A DNA stretch of 64,000 nt from Bacteriovoracaceae bacterium UBA3083 (GTDB lineage: Bacteria; Bdellovibrionota; Bacteriovoracia; Bacteriovoracales; Bacteriovoracaceae): NCBI GenBank assembly GCA_002366565.1, contig DFBJ01000006.1, positions 1-64,000 of the forward strand. Direction: 5' to 3'. The translations under genes and the position numbers were made by a program. Shown here piece after piece: positions 30,601 to 38,088 of the stretch; within the stretch, counting starts at the first letter, position 1; each line of letters starts with the position of its first letter. The notes beneath the pieces are model-generated. The model saw nothing but the letters and a program-made list of their open reading frames with translations. It ran no database searches and was not told the DNA's origin.

Positions 30601-33600
30601 AACGTATCCGCACTGAATGATGCTGAACCAACGATAACAAATTGACTAACAGTTCCTGGAACAATTTTTACAGTCTTAGTACTTCTTACTAGACTTGTAT
30701 CGTATAAGGAAGGGTCAATACTAAGAGTAATATTACCAATTCTTCTACTATCAAAAGAAACATCTGCCGTACCACCTGTTACAGTTACACGACCTTCATC
30801 TCCACCGAAATCTCCAGTAAAGTTTGAATCAACACCATTATGTAAAAGTCTCACATCATGATCTGGATGATTTAAAACAATATTAGAACCTTGGTCTAGA
30901 ACTCTTACTTGTAATCCTCTCTCTTTATCTGTAGAGAATTCAGGGATGGTTACTAAAGGTTGATCTACAAAGACAAGAGTATAATCTGTACCTACACCAT
31001 GCATGAAATCAATCTGAGTAGGAGTTAATGTCGATATAGATCCACCAACAGGAGAATTAAGAGTAACATTAACATTTGTTTCTGCTGTTAAGTCAGCAAC
31101 TTTAATATTTACGAAACCTGCAGGTATTGAGAAGTTTGCAGTTTTAACTGTTCTATCTTGAGCTCCCCAAGCTGTTCCCTCTTGATACATCCAAGCATCT
31201 TTGTCAGTTGCAGCGTTCACTGTTCCAACATAAGAATCATTATAGTTTCCGAATTGATCACGAGCCTCTACTCTAAGAGTCACTTCATTATCAATTGGAA
31301 ATGGACCTGCCCCTGCAGTATTTAATGTAGGATCAACTACAACAACAAGCCTGTCAGCTACATCTGGAGTAAATATAATCGACTCTGTATCAGTAACGTC
31401 AAGAGTTCCATCGGAAGCTGTTAGGAATCCTAATTGAATTGTTTCATCTGTATTTGGAAATGATGTTGCTGCAAATGTTTCTTTCTTTAAAATTACAGTC
31501 GCTGCACCAGAGCTAAATTGATAAGTTAATGGCCCACTTACAAAGGAAGCTCCATCTTTAAGAGTACCAACACCACTTCTATATTCAACTTGAACGTCTT
31601 TACCAACACCATCATAACTTAGCGCCTTGTTACCATGAACATCCTGCGCTTCAATAGTTACAGGAATCTCTGCACCTGCAGTAATCGGCCCTGCTGGTGT
31701 TATAAAGGCATACTTATTTGGAAGACCGTGAATAATTGTAATTGTTTTCTGAGCAAGAGGATCTGAATTATCCATTACAGGAGCATCAACGTGATCTTGT
31801 ACTTCAACAGTCACATCACCTACAACAGTCTTATTAAAGATAATTTTACCAACACCATCTGTCCAAGAACTAATTGTCTGTCCACTTGGAAATGAAGTTC
31901 CTGAAAGACCTGCAATAAAAGCAAGGTTAGCTTTACCTGCAAAGTTTTCAACTGTATTTGCATAAGCATCACGAGCTGTAACCTCAACTTCAATATCAAC
32001 ATCTGCACGTGTAGCAAAAGTTGGATTATCAGCAGTATCATTACGACCTAATGCATTTGTAATAATGAAATCAACAGGATCACCGTGGCGAACCTTAACT
32101 TGAACAGTATTTCCTGTATATCCCGCACTAAGGTGATCAGCGAGAGTTAAGTCAATTGTCTCAGCAACAAGGTCACGAATTTGAATTCGACCAACCCCTT
32201 GAGGGAAGCTTCCACCAAAGTCAATTTTATCATCAGTAATTGCTGTGATTCCATCGGCTCCAACAACCTTACCACTTAAAGAAAGTTGTAATTGAATAGC
32301 ATCAGCTTGCGTAAAGTTATTCTTAAAGTTCCCATATTTATCATATGCCCACACTTCAACAGTTAAAGCATCATCGGCCGTAACATGGTTTCCATCACCG
32401 TCAATTGTTACAGGTGTTTGAATTTGGAAATCCTTAGCTGCACCAGGATCAAAAGTTTGATTCTTAAGCTCAGCAGGGAATTTTAAATCTGTAACTCCTG
32501 GGCTTGATGTTCCCGGAGCTGTTTCAGAAGCTGAAGTCAAAGAGAAAGTTACTAATTCTGCAGTTCTGTCATATACAGCAATACTTTCAACTCCATTATT
32601 ACCTGGAGCAAAGTTTATTGTTCTTGTCTTTAAAGGTGTTGCCACTAGTCCAGTAGAAGAATCAATATCTCCTGCATCATTTAAGAAAGCGTCTCCATTT
32701 ACATTGAAGTCAACACTCCCCTCAAATCCATTTGTAATTACGTTATCTCTTTGGTCACGAATCTCAACAGTAACACTTGAAGGACTATCAACTATTCCAT
32801 TAGATAGAGGCTTCACTATTGCAAAGTAGCTAGGAGCACCAAAAGTAAAGTTTACAATTCTTGTGTGAGTAGTACTTAATCCCGCAGAGTTTGTTCCAGA
32901 GTTGCTATTTAGTGATAAAGATACACCTGTCTCAACCTGATAATCATAAATATCAAAAGTCGCAAAACCAGAAACCATTCCAAGCTTAACATTCTTAGTA
33001 TCAACATAAGTAGATAGAGCTGGTACAGAACTAGAATCAATTTCTGCATTCTTTGTAAGATTTAAAATGACGTCACCAGTGAAACCTGTCGCAAGGTTAT
33101 TATAGTGGTCATAAGAACTAACTGTTACTGAAACATTAGAGTCAGTATTTCCTGTGTAAACAGCAGTTGGTAAACTACCAAGTTGACCAGGAGTCAGAGC
33201 GGCATCACTTGGAAGAATAATTGCAAACTTCTCAGCTAAACCATGACTAACATTAACAACAACAGGAGAATCCCCTACTGCTGGAATCATTGTTAATCCA
33301 GTACTATCAACACTATCATCTAAGTGAAGAGAGACACTTCCTACTGCACGTGCATTTAAGAATAAATTACCAACACCACTTGCAACATTAACAACTCTAG
33401 TCTGATTAACTGAAGTATTTGGAATATCATCTTGCCCTGGAGCATTTGTATATAATTCAGCATTACCAGATCTAATAACAAGATTTACATCATCACTAAA
33501 AGTATCTGCAATATTTCCATTAACATCTCTAATTTCAACGCGAACAACTTGAGGAGTATCAGCACTAACATTTGCAGACATCGATCCAGGAGGAATAATA

Positions 33601-36600
33601 TCAGTTGACCCTATTCGTGCAATATCTGCACTAACAGGCACACCATGAAGAAAATCAACATCAATAGTAGGAAGAGTTAATGTTCTTCCTAGTTCATCAA
33701 TCATTGAAAGCGTCACAGTTTCTTTGACTCTATCATATACATAGAAAGAAGCTTCACCTGAAGTAATATCAACAACCCTATTCGAGACAGTTGTATAATT
33801 ATCAGGAACAACTTCACTTGGGTTAGTCACAATTCCAGCACTATTATTTACTGCGATCTTTATATCATCTTCATAACTAGTATTAACATTTCCATATTGA
33901 TCAAGAGCACGTGCTGTAAATGGTACTTTATCATCAGTAGTTATAGTAAGAGGGTCTGATGGAGGAACAATTGCGAAATTAGTTACAACACCAGAATTGA
34001 ATAAAATTGTTGCTGTACCACTAGTATCATAACCGGCCTTGGCCTCAAGTCCTACACTTACAGATTCAGAAACAGTATCAGAAAGGTAAATATACCCCTC
34101 ACCCTTATCACCAGGAAGGAAATCAATATAAAGATCTCCAGGAGTTCTATTATCTATAGTTGTTACTGGATTATCATCTGCATCGAGGTCAATAGTTGCA
34201 CTATTTTGAGTGATCCATCTAAACTCTACTGCATCATTTTCAGTATAACTTACAACAAGGTTATCAAATTGATCTAAAGCTTGAACTGGAACTTTTATAG
34301 AATTATCTACTGTTCCAACACTATCTTTAATTACATATTGTGTACGAGAGCCAGGTGCAAAATTAACAGAAATCACACCACCTGAAGGTGTTAGGGAGTA
34401 TCCTGTACCATCAGAGTCCTCCATTGAAATACCAACAGTTTGAAAATCACTTCCAAATGGAGAAATAGCTCTATTATAAACATATAGATCACCATAAGAA
34501 GCATCATCAGTAGCGGATACTATTGGACAACTACCACTTTGAGATTTGATATCAACATAACCAACTTGTGATAGAGCTGAATAATTAGTTGAGTTTGTAT
34601 GATCAAATACGGCTGAGTCAGATATTCTAGAGTTTCCGTTTACAGTTAACTTCACATCTTGAGAGTCACCAGAACAACCATAATCTCTTACAGGGTTATT
34701 GTACTGATCAACAACTTGAACTCTAAGTCTGGCATTGCTATCAACATTTGTATCTGCAGGGTCTGTAATTACAAATTTTCTATTAACATTACCCCATTTG
34801 AAGTAAACATCTTTAACAGCTTTTGTTGCATTTGTAATATCGATATCTTGTGACTGAGAGTTTTTAAATTGAGTAACACCACTTCTCATTGCAAGACTTA
34901 GGTTAACAACTTCTTCTACTGTATTTTGAATACTTATTGTTGCAGCACCATTAACAAAGTCAATCTGTCCTGAAAGAACTGCAGTTGCAGAATCTGACTG
35001 GAACTCGAGATCACTAATAGGAGAAGCGGCAGAACCATAATCATTAACCTTATTATCTCCATAATCATAAGCTGTTGCAGTTAGTGAAATTGCTGCATCA
35101 ACTGTCCCATCAACTGGCTCACTAATTTCAATATAATTTGGGATACCCCATTTGTAGTAAATACTGGCAGTATAAATTCCAGCATTTTCAACAGAAACAC
35201 TCTCTGTATTAGGTACAGTGTGCCTCATATCAGAAGGCCCTGAAGTAAGAGTTAAGTTTGCTGTTTCATTTTTAATATTCCAGACAGTAACTGTCCCCTT
35301 ACCGGAAGCATCTATTGAAATTGTTTTTGCATTAGTTCCAGAATCTGCATCAGTAATAGAAACTTCTGTATTACCGTCAGAGACAATATCTACATCTCCA
35401 CCAGTGTAAGTAGTAACAGGGTTACCATATGTATCCCTTGCTTCTACATCAATAGTTGTAGGATTTCTTTGAGCAGGAGATGTACCCCAACCAACTTCAC
35501 CAGTATAACTATTTGAAAGGAATGAGAATTGTTTCGCATCACCTGGCGTAAAATAAATCTTCTGAGTTGAAGTTAGATCTAAACCAGCAGAAGTAGCAGT
35601 TGACCCTAGTAGGACATCACATTCCTCTACGGCCTTTCTATCAAGATTTGTATTAGAGACTCTAATGGTCTTAGTTCCAGAGGCAAGAGTAACCTTACTT
35701 GTTCCGTCGTGATCTAGTGGATTAACAAAAGCAGAACATCCACTATCAAATGAAATTCCAACAGAACCATTGAAAGAGCTTGTAAAGTTACCACCAGCAT
35801 CAGTTGCTTCTAGTAATAAACTTATTTCAGAAGTTGTCTTCACTGTATCTGGAACAGGAGTTCTTAATTCAATTTTCTGAACAGCACCTACAGAGAAGGC
35901 AACATCTTGGCTTGTCCCTAGGTTGGACATACCACCACAGCCGGCGACAAGGCTTGAAACTGTTATCGTAACATTTTCAACCTTAGTATCTCTAATATTA
36001 AGTTTCCCCATACCGGCCGCAAATATTGCAGTCCCAAACTTATCTCTACTTGCTGGAGTAGCAGTCTTAGATACCCAAACTTCATCTCCATTATCACCAA
36101 CAACATCAAAACGAGCCTGACAAGTAGATAAGTAATTATATGCAAAGTTATCGTATTGATCATAAAGTCTAGCCGTAGCTTCAACAGTATCATCTGTAGT
36201 CGCGTCAGCAGGGTCATCTAATTGCATTCGAACTGCAGTCGCAGGAACGATTTTAACAACCTTAACTTCTGAAATATTCATTGTTCTTTGAGTAATTGCC
36301 TCAAGGTCTGGAATCTTTCCATGATCTCGTAAACTAATAGTGACATCTTCAGCAGTCTTGTGACTAACTAAACTCAACACACCTCTACCATTAGTAAATG
36401 AAACAATTCTATCGGCAGCGTTTACTTTACTAAATCTTGTTGGATCTGCGAGATCACCTGAAAGAGAAGTAAAGTCTACAGATATCTCTGTATTAAAATC
36501 AGGCTCTTCAGAAATTCTTCCATTGTCGTCTACAAGTCTAAGCTGGAGGTCAAAAGCAACTCCGGCCACAACTTCACTTGGAGGGTCAATGATCTTGATT

Positions 36601-37022
36601 TTTGTAGGTATAATTTTATCTCTAATTGCAATTGAGACATTTTCTTTTAAACCAGTTCCATTAGCGATGATTGTTATATTTGCAACTTTACCAAAGTCAT
36701 TACCACCAACAACTTGAGTTGATGCAAACCCTTCGGAATCCGTAACAGCTGCTGTTGATAAGAGTTTTGCTCCCGAGTCAGGATTATCTAAAACAAAAGT
36801 GATTGAAACACCAGAAGATGGGTCACCATCGCCCTCACTAACAATTTGAATTTGAATATCTTCAGCTAAACTTTCAGGATCTTCTAATACCTGATTGTCA
36901 CCTTTAGTAACATTCATCACTAGACCGAAAGTTGCTTTATCTAATTCTTCGTTCCCCGCTCCCATACAAGATGCCAATAGGATCGAGAGTAAACAATAGA
37001 TTAGTAAATTCATTTTTCTCAT
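18684..37022 (-). CDS. Giant Ig-like-repeat lipoprotein, 6112 aa
   Basis: One unbroken 18.3-kb frame. The N terminus is a lipoprotein signal (LLASC, Cys19). From about residue 40 to 5850 there are about 45 beta-rich domains of roughly 120-140 residues. Each carries a D-x-(Y/F)-G-N-type loop (for example RDTYGNPVTTY, LDQYGNVNTSY, EDTYGNLCSTT) and an E-x-V-x-LSL strand; they resemble invasin/Big-type modules. Two differing domains close the protein (about 5870-5985 and 5995-6112) with LGDPHDLG and LGDPENMG, like choice-of-anchor D modules. There are no internal membrane segments or enzyme motifs. A stretched surface fibre or adhesin, perhaps for prey or substrate contact, is inferred. No strong ribosome-binding site; ATG at 37013 is an alternative start. 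Confidence 0.9.
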   Translation of the reverse strand: MRKMNLLIYCLLSILLASCMGAGNEELDKATFGLVMNVTKGDNQVLEDPESLAEDIQIQIVSEGDGDPSSGVSITFVLDNPDSGAKLLSTAAVTDSEGFASTQVVGGNDFGKVANITIIANGTGLKENVSIAIRDKIIPTKIKIIDPPSEVVAGVAFDLQLRLVDDNGRISEEPDFNTEISVDFTSLSGDLADPTRFSKVNAADRIVSFTNGRGVLSLVSHKTAEDVTISLRDHGKIPDLEAITQRTMNISEVKVVKIVPATAVRMQLDDPADATTDDTVEATARLYDQYDNFAYNYLSTCQARFDVVGDNGDEVWVSKTATPASRDKFGTAIFAAGMGKLNIRDTKVENVTITVSSLVAGCGGMSNLGTSQDVAFSVGAVQKIELRTPVPDTVKTTSEISLLLEATDAGGNFTSSFNGSVGISFDSGCSAFVNPLDHDGTSKVTLASGTKTIRVSNTNLDRKAVEECDVLLGSTATSAGLDLTSTQKIYFTPGDAKQFSFLSNSYTGEVGWGTSPAQRNPTTIDVEARDTYGNPVTTYTGGDVDIVSDGNTEVSITDADSGTNAKTISIDASGKGTVTVWNIKNETANLTLTSGPSDMRHTVPNTESVSVENAGIYTASIYYKWGIPNYIEISEPVDGTVDAAISLTATAYDYGDNKVNDYGSAASPISDLEFQSDSATAVLSGQIDFVNGAATISIQNTVEEVVNLSLAMRSGVTQFKNSQSQDIDITNATKAVKDVYFKWGNVNRKFVITDPADTNVDSNARLRVQVVDQYNNPVRDYGCSGDSQDVKLTVNGNSRISDSAVFDHTNSTNYSALSQVGYVDIKSQSGSCPIVSATDDASYGDLYVYNRAISPFGSDFQTVGISMEDSDGTGYSLTPSGGVISVNFAPGSRTQYVIKDSVGTVDNSIKVPVQALDQFDNLVVSYTENDAVEFRWITQNSATIDLDADDNPVTTIDNRTPGDLYIDFLPGDKGEGYIYLSDTVSESVSVGLEAKAGYDTSGTATILFNSGVVTNFAIVPPSDPLTITTDDKVPFTARALDQYGNVNTSYEDDIKIAVNNSAGIVTNPSEVVPDNYTTVSNRVVDITSGEASFYVYDRVKETVTLSMIDELGRTLTLPTIDVDFLHGVPVSADIARIGSTDIIPPGSMSANVSADTPQVVRVEIRDVNGNIADTFSDDVNLVIRSGNAELYTNAPGQDDIPNTSVNQTRVVNVASGVGNLFLNARAVGSVSLHLDDSVDSTGLTMIPAVGDSPVVVNVSHGLAEKFAIILPSDAALTPGQLGSLPTAVYTGNTDSNVSVTVSSYDHYNNLATGFTGDVILNLTKNAEIDSSSVPALSTYVDTKNVKLGMVSGFATFDIYDYQVETGVSLSLNSNSGTNSAGLSTTHTRIVNFTFGAPSYFAIVKPLSNGIVDSPSSVTVEIRDQRDNVITNGFEGSVDFNVNGDAFLNDAGDIDSSTGLVATPLKTRTINFAPGNNGVESIAVYDRTAELVTFSLTSASETAPGTSSPGVTDLKFPAELKNQTFDPGAAKDFQIQTPVTIDGDGNHVTADDALTVEVWAYDKYGNFKNNFTQADAIQLQLSLSGKVVGADGITAITDDKIDFGGSFPQGVGRIQIRDLVAETIDLTLADHLSAGYTGNTVQVKVRHGDPVDFIITNALGRNDTADNPTFATRADVDIEVEVTARDAYANTVENFAGKANLAFIAGLSGTSFPSGQTISSWTDGVGKIIFNKTVVGDVTVEVQDHVDAPVMDNSDPLAQKTITIIHGLPNKYAFITPAGPITAGAEIPVTIEAQDVHGNKALSYDGVGKDVQVEYRSGVGTLKDGASFVSGPLTYQFSSGAATVILKKETFAATSFPNTDETIQLGFLTASDGTLDVTDTESIIFTPDVADRLVVVVDPTLNTAGAGPFPIDNEVTLRVEARDQFGNYNDSYVGTVNAATDKDAWMYQEGTAWGAQDRTVKTANFSIPAGFVNIKVADLTAETNVNVTLNSPVGGSISTLTPTQIDFMHGVGTDYTLVFVDQPLVTIPEFSTDKERGLQVRVLDQGSNIVLNHPDHDVRLLHNGVDSNFTGDFGGDEGRVTVTGGTADVSFDSRRIGNITLSIDPSLYDTSLVRSTKTVKIVPGTVSQFVIVGSASFSADTLLISDASFSQPACGAVVPGAAPCPKPTDILKIEPQDKYGNLNDTEGPSQVYEVSLEAKDTSTLQQRWIENLKIIEGKTYLADGTTLFNQQLIRAEGVQFLLSSPNPTTQLDEDGNTVNLDVTSVLNSTVIPGQAAKVWVVQPTNGTIDNPIDITVEVQDGHDIDGNGNGNLVTTAPDLAVDFTLSSTSGLPVWDGLGTSDPRDTDTSDVISTDTITIKKGIGVFKLSNTKAENVDIGLTAAPGGVTSRFDDGDNDIYYSVANQTKTVTFGAGVPHHYQIVPPAAGSLYDVAEGDNLKRFDFQILAYDQGNNFKDNVNGTVIIDVTNPNGDITIYNSDESESGTNTYTATLVNGIANVSFTSTRSGVASLQLRKDTVTPDPVGIDVDPTVYNVNVNPGPVVKLKMEDPTDIKTTASTDFSDAPDDASMNTSAIVVRAYDFFDNFNNSFTGSVITLANDSSDMESVKVSDQTDSIDLAFSAGQASLLLRNRKAEVVNLSLTDTYSQFSGIDFSGAQAQQDIEFTAGLVGQVSLEVAAASEDPTLTTVTTDTDTTFTIRTFDIYGNPNVVPAESTFASEVNLFLTLESGSTGDFDNTPALTSKSQGIVNGVGTFTVNLRKFSTDRFDAAAGRFLGAGSGMEKITVSIDSTANSFAYLNSISSRVVYVKHGNAKYVTLEDPDPAVDKTTDDSVTVNMYTRDLYGNVDLLYGGSGETATLNVSGGNASVNGNGASDLIPFVNGVATTTVTNSVVETVDLTVSAGSASFSGTSLAPPVSDDYTRTQDLAFAPGAPAGFFFADSKKSVGNIISSGNVGPITMDSSPARITVDGDAEIYYYAVDAGGNIIPSISSTDRVAISATNGASVNTADIVYGDFVGGEGKVVVNNTEDEVVRLSITKLLGADSSIVTNVIDVDFDHGLTDTFEWGIPVGKTIDTVATVTIEAKDQYGNKNDNYAGQLTIDGFEAITDPLVTQEPYISSITSDIDPSDNEHLQQAGGVLRNMTAGTLSLDLMALRATLYNLSISAAEETADSNGSLTLTSGALTFLNGLPVEFEIYDFMDGTYNPYSSAGTINITNASDNTSLNTDKYARIGIQALDRGGNRAVSYSKTSAVRIDSSPATDIDFVVTGGTPWNAGGGNGFSSLVLNVTSGLAELEMRSKNDTTFNLSLANMAESATEKNAGNKQITFAPGQFRKINFPGSNVATVKADDTFQLDIEARDNYDNLAIDYTGYVKVGLETSPGTIVFPGDAGFPTSVVFPSGADGRDDGTIKLVNGVGTLAGFEGHTAGDTLKLVIVEDDFDFDQSGGLGATAFFHSVSVIAGDPTRIVYDGTVNDVVVNNDAQVSLRIEDTYGNLCSTTNGTIALYVNGATYGVNDKKVSTAPTTGSAGASTSVSPGNTLSITNGVATYNIWSQKSDTVTLTLSNPTVAGFSPIIPTPTQNFDFLPDSAQVVTFVQSDYLTDATSGGAQVGVDHMIYLTAFDQYGNISNHNGTVNLISSDPAKLDVKPAGTMTFTNGKASRALQTTITHSATLSLGSGGGLTTTDTYTASYTHGDAHHFAFANAVPSTVVGNNATVNIRVEDEFNNLCTGQSGTVGLVIDALATADSNVKVGGSGGTSSAASPTANTINIISGTAAVQLYSEKADIVNLSLKDSNFALVDPTPYPSSINFNYLPGNPVDLKWKDSNYATAKTSDSTVVGTAHTIYVVARDQYQNIADFDGSVDIQSDHTMDLQANGAMTFTDGKGTQTINTSVRNNSITLSFGAVSGAGSASITGTSNTYLLDYDHGPAESFTLELAPRGGGGNYTIDEIFNYNIKAVDTYGNVDDNYNSSITVKTTQNSSVQNPFISGSSNYLPSGQAITLSAGSYTLPVETFDAGALTMRIQSATGVTDVGQTVTTTIDPGAVMYFEIQEPSVGKVSNPANTDLKVEMEVFALDKGRNKITNYNPGAAIGTLEVVSVASSDITKADLTTSSTYSVENGPYEQSIDVDSFVNGVATLYVKSQAVADYDIDLNVTLGGTSLDGGAKRVRFDPGGTSQIVFSSPITTNRADLTFDINLAAQDSFGNPTPSFTGAIKLKQDSGTGCTIPTDTVTFTAGTGSYTSIQCTNASSITLGIENGAGSTVANVSATTPIVITHGRTNLQFYLMSISDIPVSSSVETDVEIQLRDQYGNQANTMTNAGSGFDVNLTASSDDNSKIIVDSSAITSGSRTINIPDNTSSKIIKVYSTKAMTTTFNLSDAGAGFSLNPGAGRTFDFIPGVASKLRMQTAAITQQTTDVYSLEIHALDEFDNVAPSFSTNVSVIASDNDDLATGSTGVVPMTLGKGTVNIQRTTPTAGSPVTFSLQPSGSLDITTSFVLTVTAGPVKKVVFENISTPVSSRTVDSTGIGIDVTLQDLYGNPTKPVGGDTVDIDVAVMSGPSATWNESGTGSTRVTWTSGSSETQTINIKSTQVGTATLGFTGATPSSIDTTNTIFLNFIHGAPTKYEFGSIPTDPGTDQTASIQVRLLDQYSNVCTTVGGSTSVILNGSKVSGITGDIGGVGISSPLASGVATFNVTSSTKQLISLSIQNDATSYTIPSSQNVNFVWGAPSKIGWQTLPTPVQVGNTWTVVAQIEDSNGNVLTEYSGNVNLDLSFSGTTLPDGSAPPSPSGGGVRGWSSGLATWNLNGNGAGNLTLTATESGVASANGLMVIEPDSPSKIFISTPGSSGIISQATTVSAILLDSFGNESKHTGSITFDIRASSLNTPTSTDGYHDIGGSPSSRSINFSNESQTSFNIRKTTHGYVNVIVLSPPTGMSMQNSQGIDFHFQPGDPVEYQLVLPGAPDASLFHSSVSAGDKASANAASGVPITVAVNAVDVTGSIATTWGGVVKVMVSGNGRLISSELVSLTGGAGSFEMFNEYAEDVTITLEDQSSDNLKDGTTNGACTGFNECSKTVVVKRSRAKEVVLTSNVSSIRAYSGSGQDRVTYTATIKDESGATFTNYRGDMYAPGCHGYISGSNIEIRSGVGTKQCWDRYQTTRTMTLYPDQTYSGSLPITMDSLAVQTIHNTPTRAYLYCPDDSVAATDEVERCYFRLLDSYGSTSTPGVLGNAVNDSDGFTIDIDLFENDGSTSNTSATFYTDVDDDGVFDPEDSASAVATSGVIDLTNTDGQRNFFINSTQEEFVVIDMSNQQYTGGTWTAGQISSISHLNTQTVYFTPAETTEVELVVTESPASPNPTQDNSEYFRATVTAKTASGAVSTAEDGFIYVDIITTGVADPIDTSKVYLDKNGAGSFSQATTELVQFVNGIAYVDIASRVTGDIKIRMRDPGTSGWTFTSNEQTKSFVPNPATKFITQGVANTRYADNTTQTVTIYATDANDNIDTNFASSVDIGFTLSAADKRTKITNLSSNKIAFSNGQATLNIVTDEVGTYSLTVGPFTGVTADTDNITFTAPDPDEIIRSDSNAVVAGAVTVDLRAQKSNGVLASSFNGFYNIAYKTNGSGAAISDGSMDGSSTNVAISSGIGQLSLKSKKSQVVDIEFSEVFTSGPSPTFATLTVTFVTGAPTQISITQQPVGDVFVDENLSTSLIVALKDDDGNTVTDATNTIELEGHIGSGCESLDSSNFSYGGSQTPSSGVITFANIQSSQAQAMSIKIKDSAGAISTKCTNVVNIYDNLVGTLEGTSIVNTADTRIIELTGGVPPLSLQAITTSTDSTAVLVTSSEPGCDVAQCVKYTAGKQMSTDTVTVDDSSGNSVSTVFTLQAPSFDLLNADSGDSALGDPHDLGQITNSGTFSRTVKVKNVGNSTSGALALNLSEDNGNMWSMSDIDCVSSDLAINGECTVAINFHADSNEAAGTYSATLEVKGVNDTGLKTIVFDGEKLPALEMLNNSNMPLGDPENMGSFANTSDNTMIIRIKQSSSASLDSGAITVNLTPDYADMWTITVDGCTGQDLSAGATCDMTLRFNSNTGAQAAGTYTTNIQVSSPNTGSQDIDVQATKNP

Positions 37023-37479
37023 AGAGCAAATAATCCATTTTTTGATTTTACAAATTGTTAATTATTAATCAGCTAGTTACGTGCACATCCACTAAACTAA
37101 AGAACTAGATTTCTAGTCCCTAATCTAAATAGATATTCCTTTAACACTTAACGGCATTTTAATATTAACTCATTAGATAAAATATATTCTATGGGGCAGT
37201 AATTACTAAGTGTTACGACTGATTTCGATGAATTTCGCCATAAAAGGAAATCATTTATGCAAAGAAAATATGGCAACGATTCTCCAAATATATGTAATTG
37301 TTAAGAAATATGGTTAATCCTCTTAACCTACCCTCTAAGCATTTATTTTTAATAGGAATTATTTTCCGAAAAGGCCTTCAATCAAAGCAAATCGTCAAAT
37401 TTTTAGACAGTATTCCGAATAAGTGGTGAAGATATAAAATAGAAAGGCCTAAGCCTTCAATATCTGGAGCTTAAAAGAG
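37023..37479. other. 457-bp divergent intergenic region
   Basis: This AT-rich gap separates the giant lipoprotein (leftward) from the FliF-FliG/MotAB cluster (rightward) and must hold both promoters. TATAAAAT at about 37432-37439 is a -10 candidate for the rightward genes, without a good -35 at standard spacing. A 13-codon ATG frame at 37257 is not supported. No RNA gene or terminator was recognised. Confidence 0.4.
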
Positions 37480-38088
37480 ATGAAGACAATTAAGAACTTA
37501 TTACATTTGATGATCCTAGCAGCACTATATTCATGTTCTAGTGCAACTACTATAAAGATAAACTCTTCTCCTGAGGGAGCTAAGATCTTTGTAAAGAATA
37601 TGACTTCAAAGAGTTCTGAAGAAATTGGTGTCACTCCCCTCATTATAAAGACTGAGGATTTACAAAAGAAGAAACTAAAAGATGGCCCTTTATTTGTTGA
37701 GCTTAAAAAGGAAGGCTATGAAGTTGGAAAGGTGCTACTTGCAGAAACAGAGGCCATAAATATTGATCTCTCTCTAAAACTTGACCCAAAAGATCAACTT
37801 GCTGAGGCCAAAAGATATGACAGAGTAAGTGCTCAATTATTTGAAGTTCAAAGACTCATCAGAAATAAGAGTTATAAAGAAGCATTAGAGATTACTGGAG
37901 CAATTAAGAAGGACTTTCCAGAGCTTTCAGTTCCAAATGAGCTAGAAGGAAGTATTTTTTATTTACAGAATGATTTTGATAAATCACTTACTGCTTTCAA
38001 TACCGCATATACAAAGAATTCAGATAATTCATTTGTACTAAAGATGAAGAGATTAATCCTAGAAAAGAAAAAAGTTGGGAAAAAGTAG
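37480..38088 (+). CDS. PEGA-domain lipoprotein with TPR-like C terminus
   Basis: 202 residues. Lipobox ALYSC gives lipid-modified Cys19. Residues about 24-95 form a PEGA domain (IKINSSPEGAKIFVKN, GVTPLIIKT, VELKKEGYEVGKV), an envelope beta-sandwich. Residues about 105-195 look like tetratricopeptide helices (AQLFEVQRLIRNKSYKEALEI, LEGSIFYLQNDFDKSLTAFNTAY). The stop codon is immediately followed by the ATG of the FliF-FliG-like gene, so the two are translationally coupled. I infer a structural or scaffold part of the envelope machine encoded downstream. Confidence 0.85.
   Translation: MKTIKNLLHLMILAALYSCSSATTIKINSSPEGAKIFVKNMTSKSSEEIGVTPLIIKTEDLQKKKLKDGPLFVELKKEGYEVGKVLLAETEAINIDLSLKLDPKDQLAEAKRYDRVSAQLFEVQRLIRNKSYKEALEITGAIKKDFPELSVPNELEGSIFYLQNDFDKSLTAFNTAYTKNSDNSFVLKMKRLILEKKKVGKK

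Noticed and set aside
18684..37022. Recurring short motifs suggesting a CRISPR or tandem DNA repeat array
   Set aside because: The similarity is at protein level at 120-140-residue spacing; the DNA copies are diverged and lie within one coding frame.
37257..37298. A 13-codon ATG frame in the gap before the motor cluster
   Set aside because: No ribosome-binding site at proper spacing, no conservation evidence and chance length.
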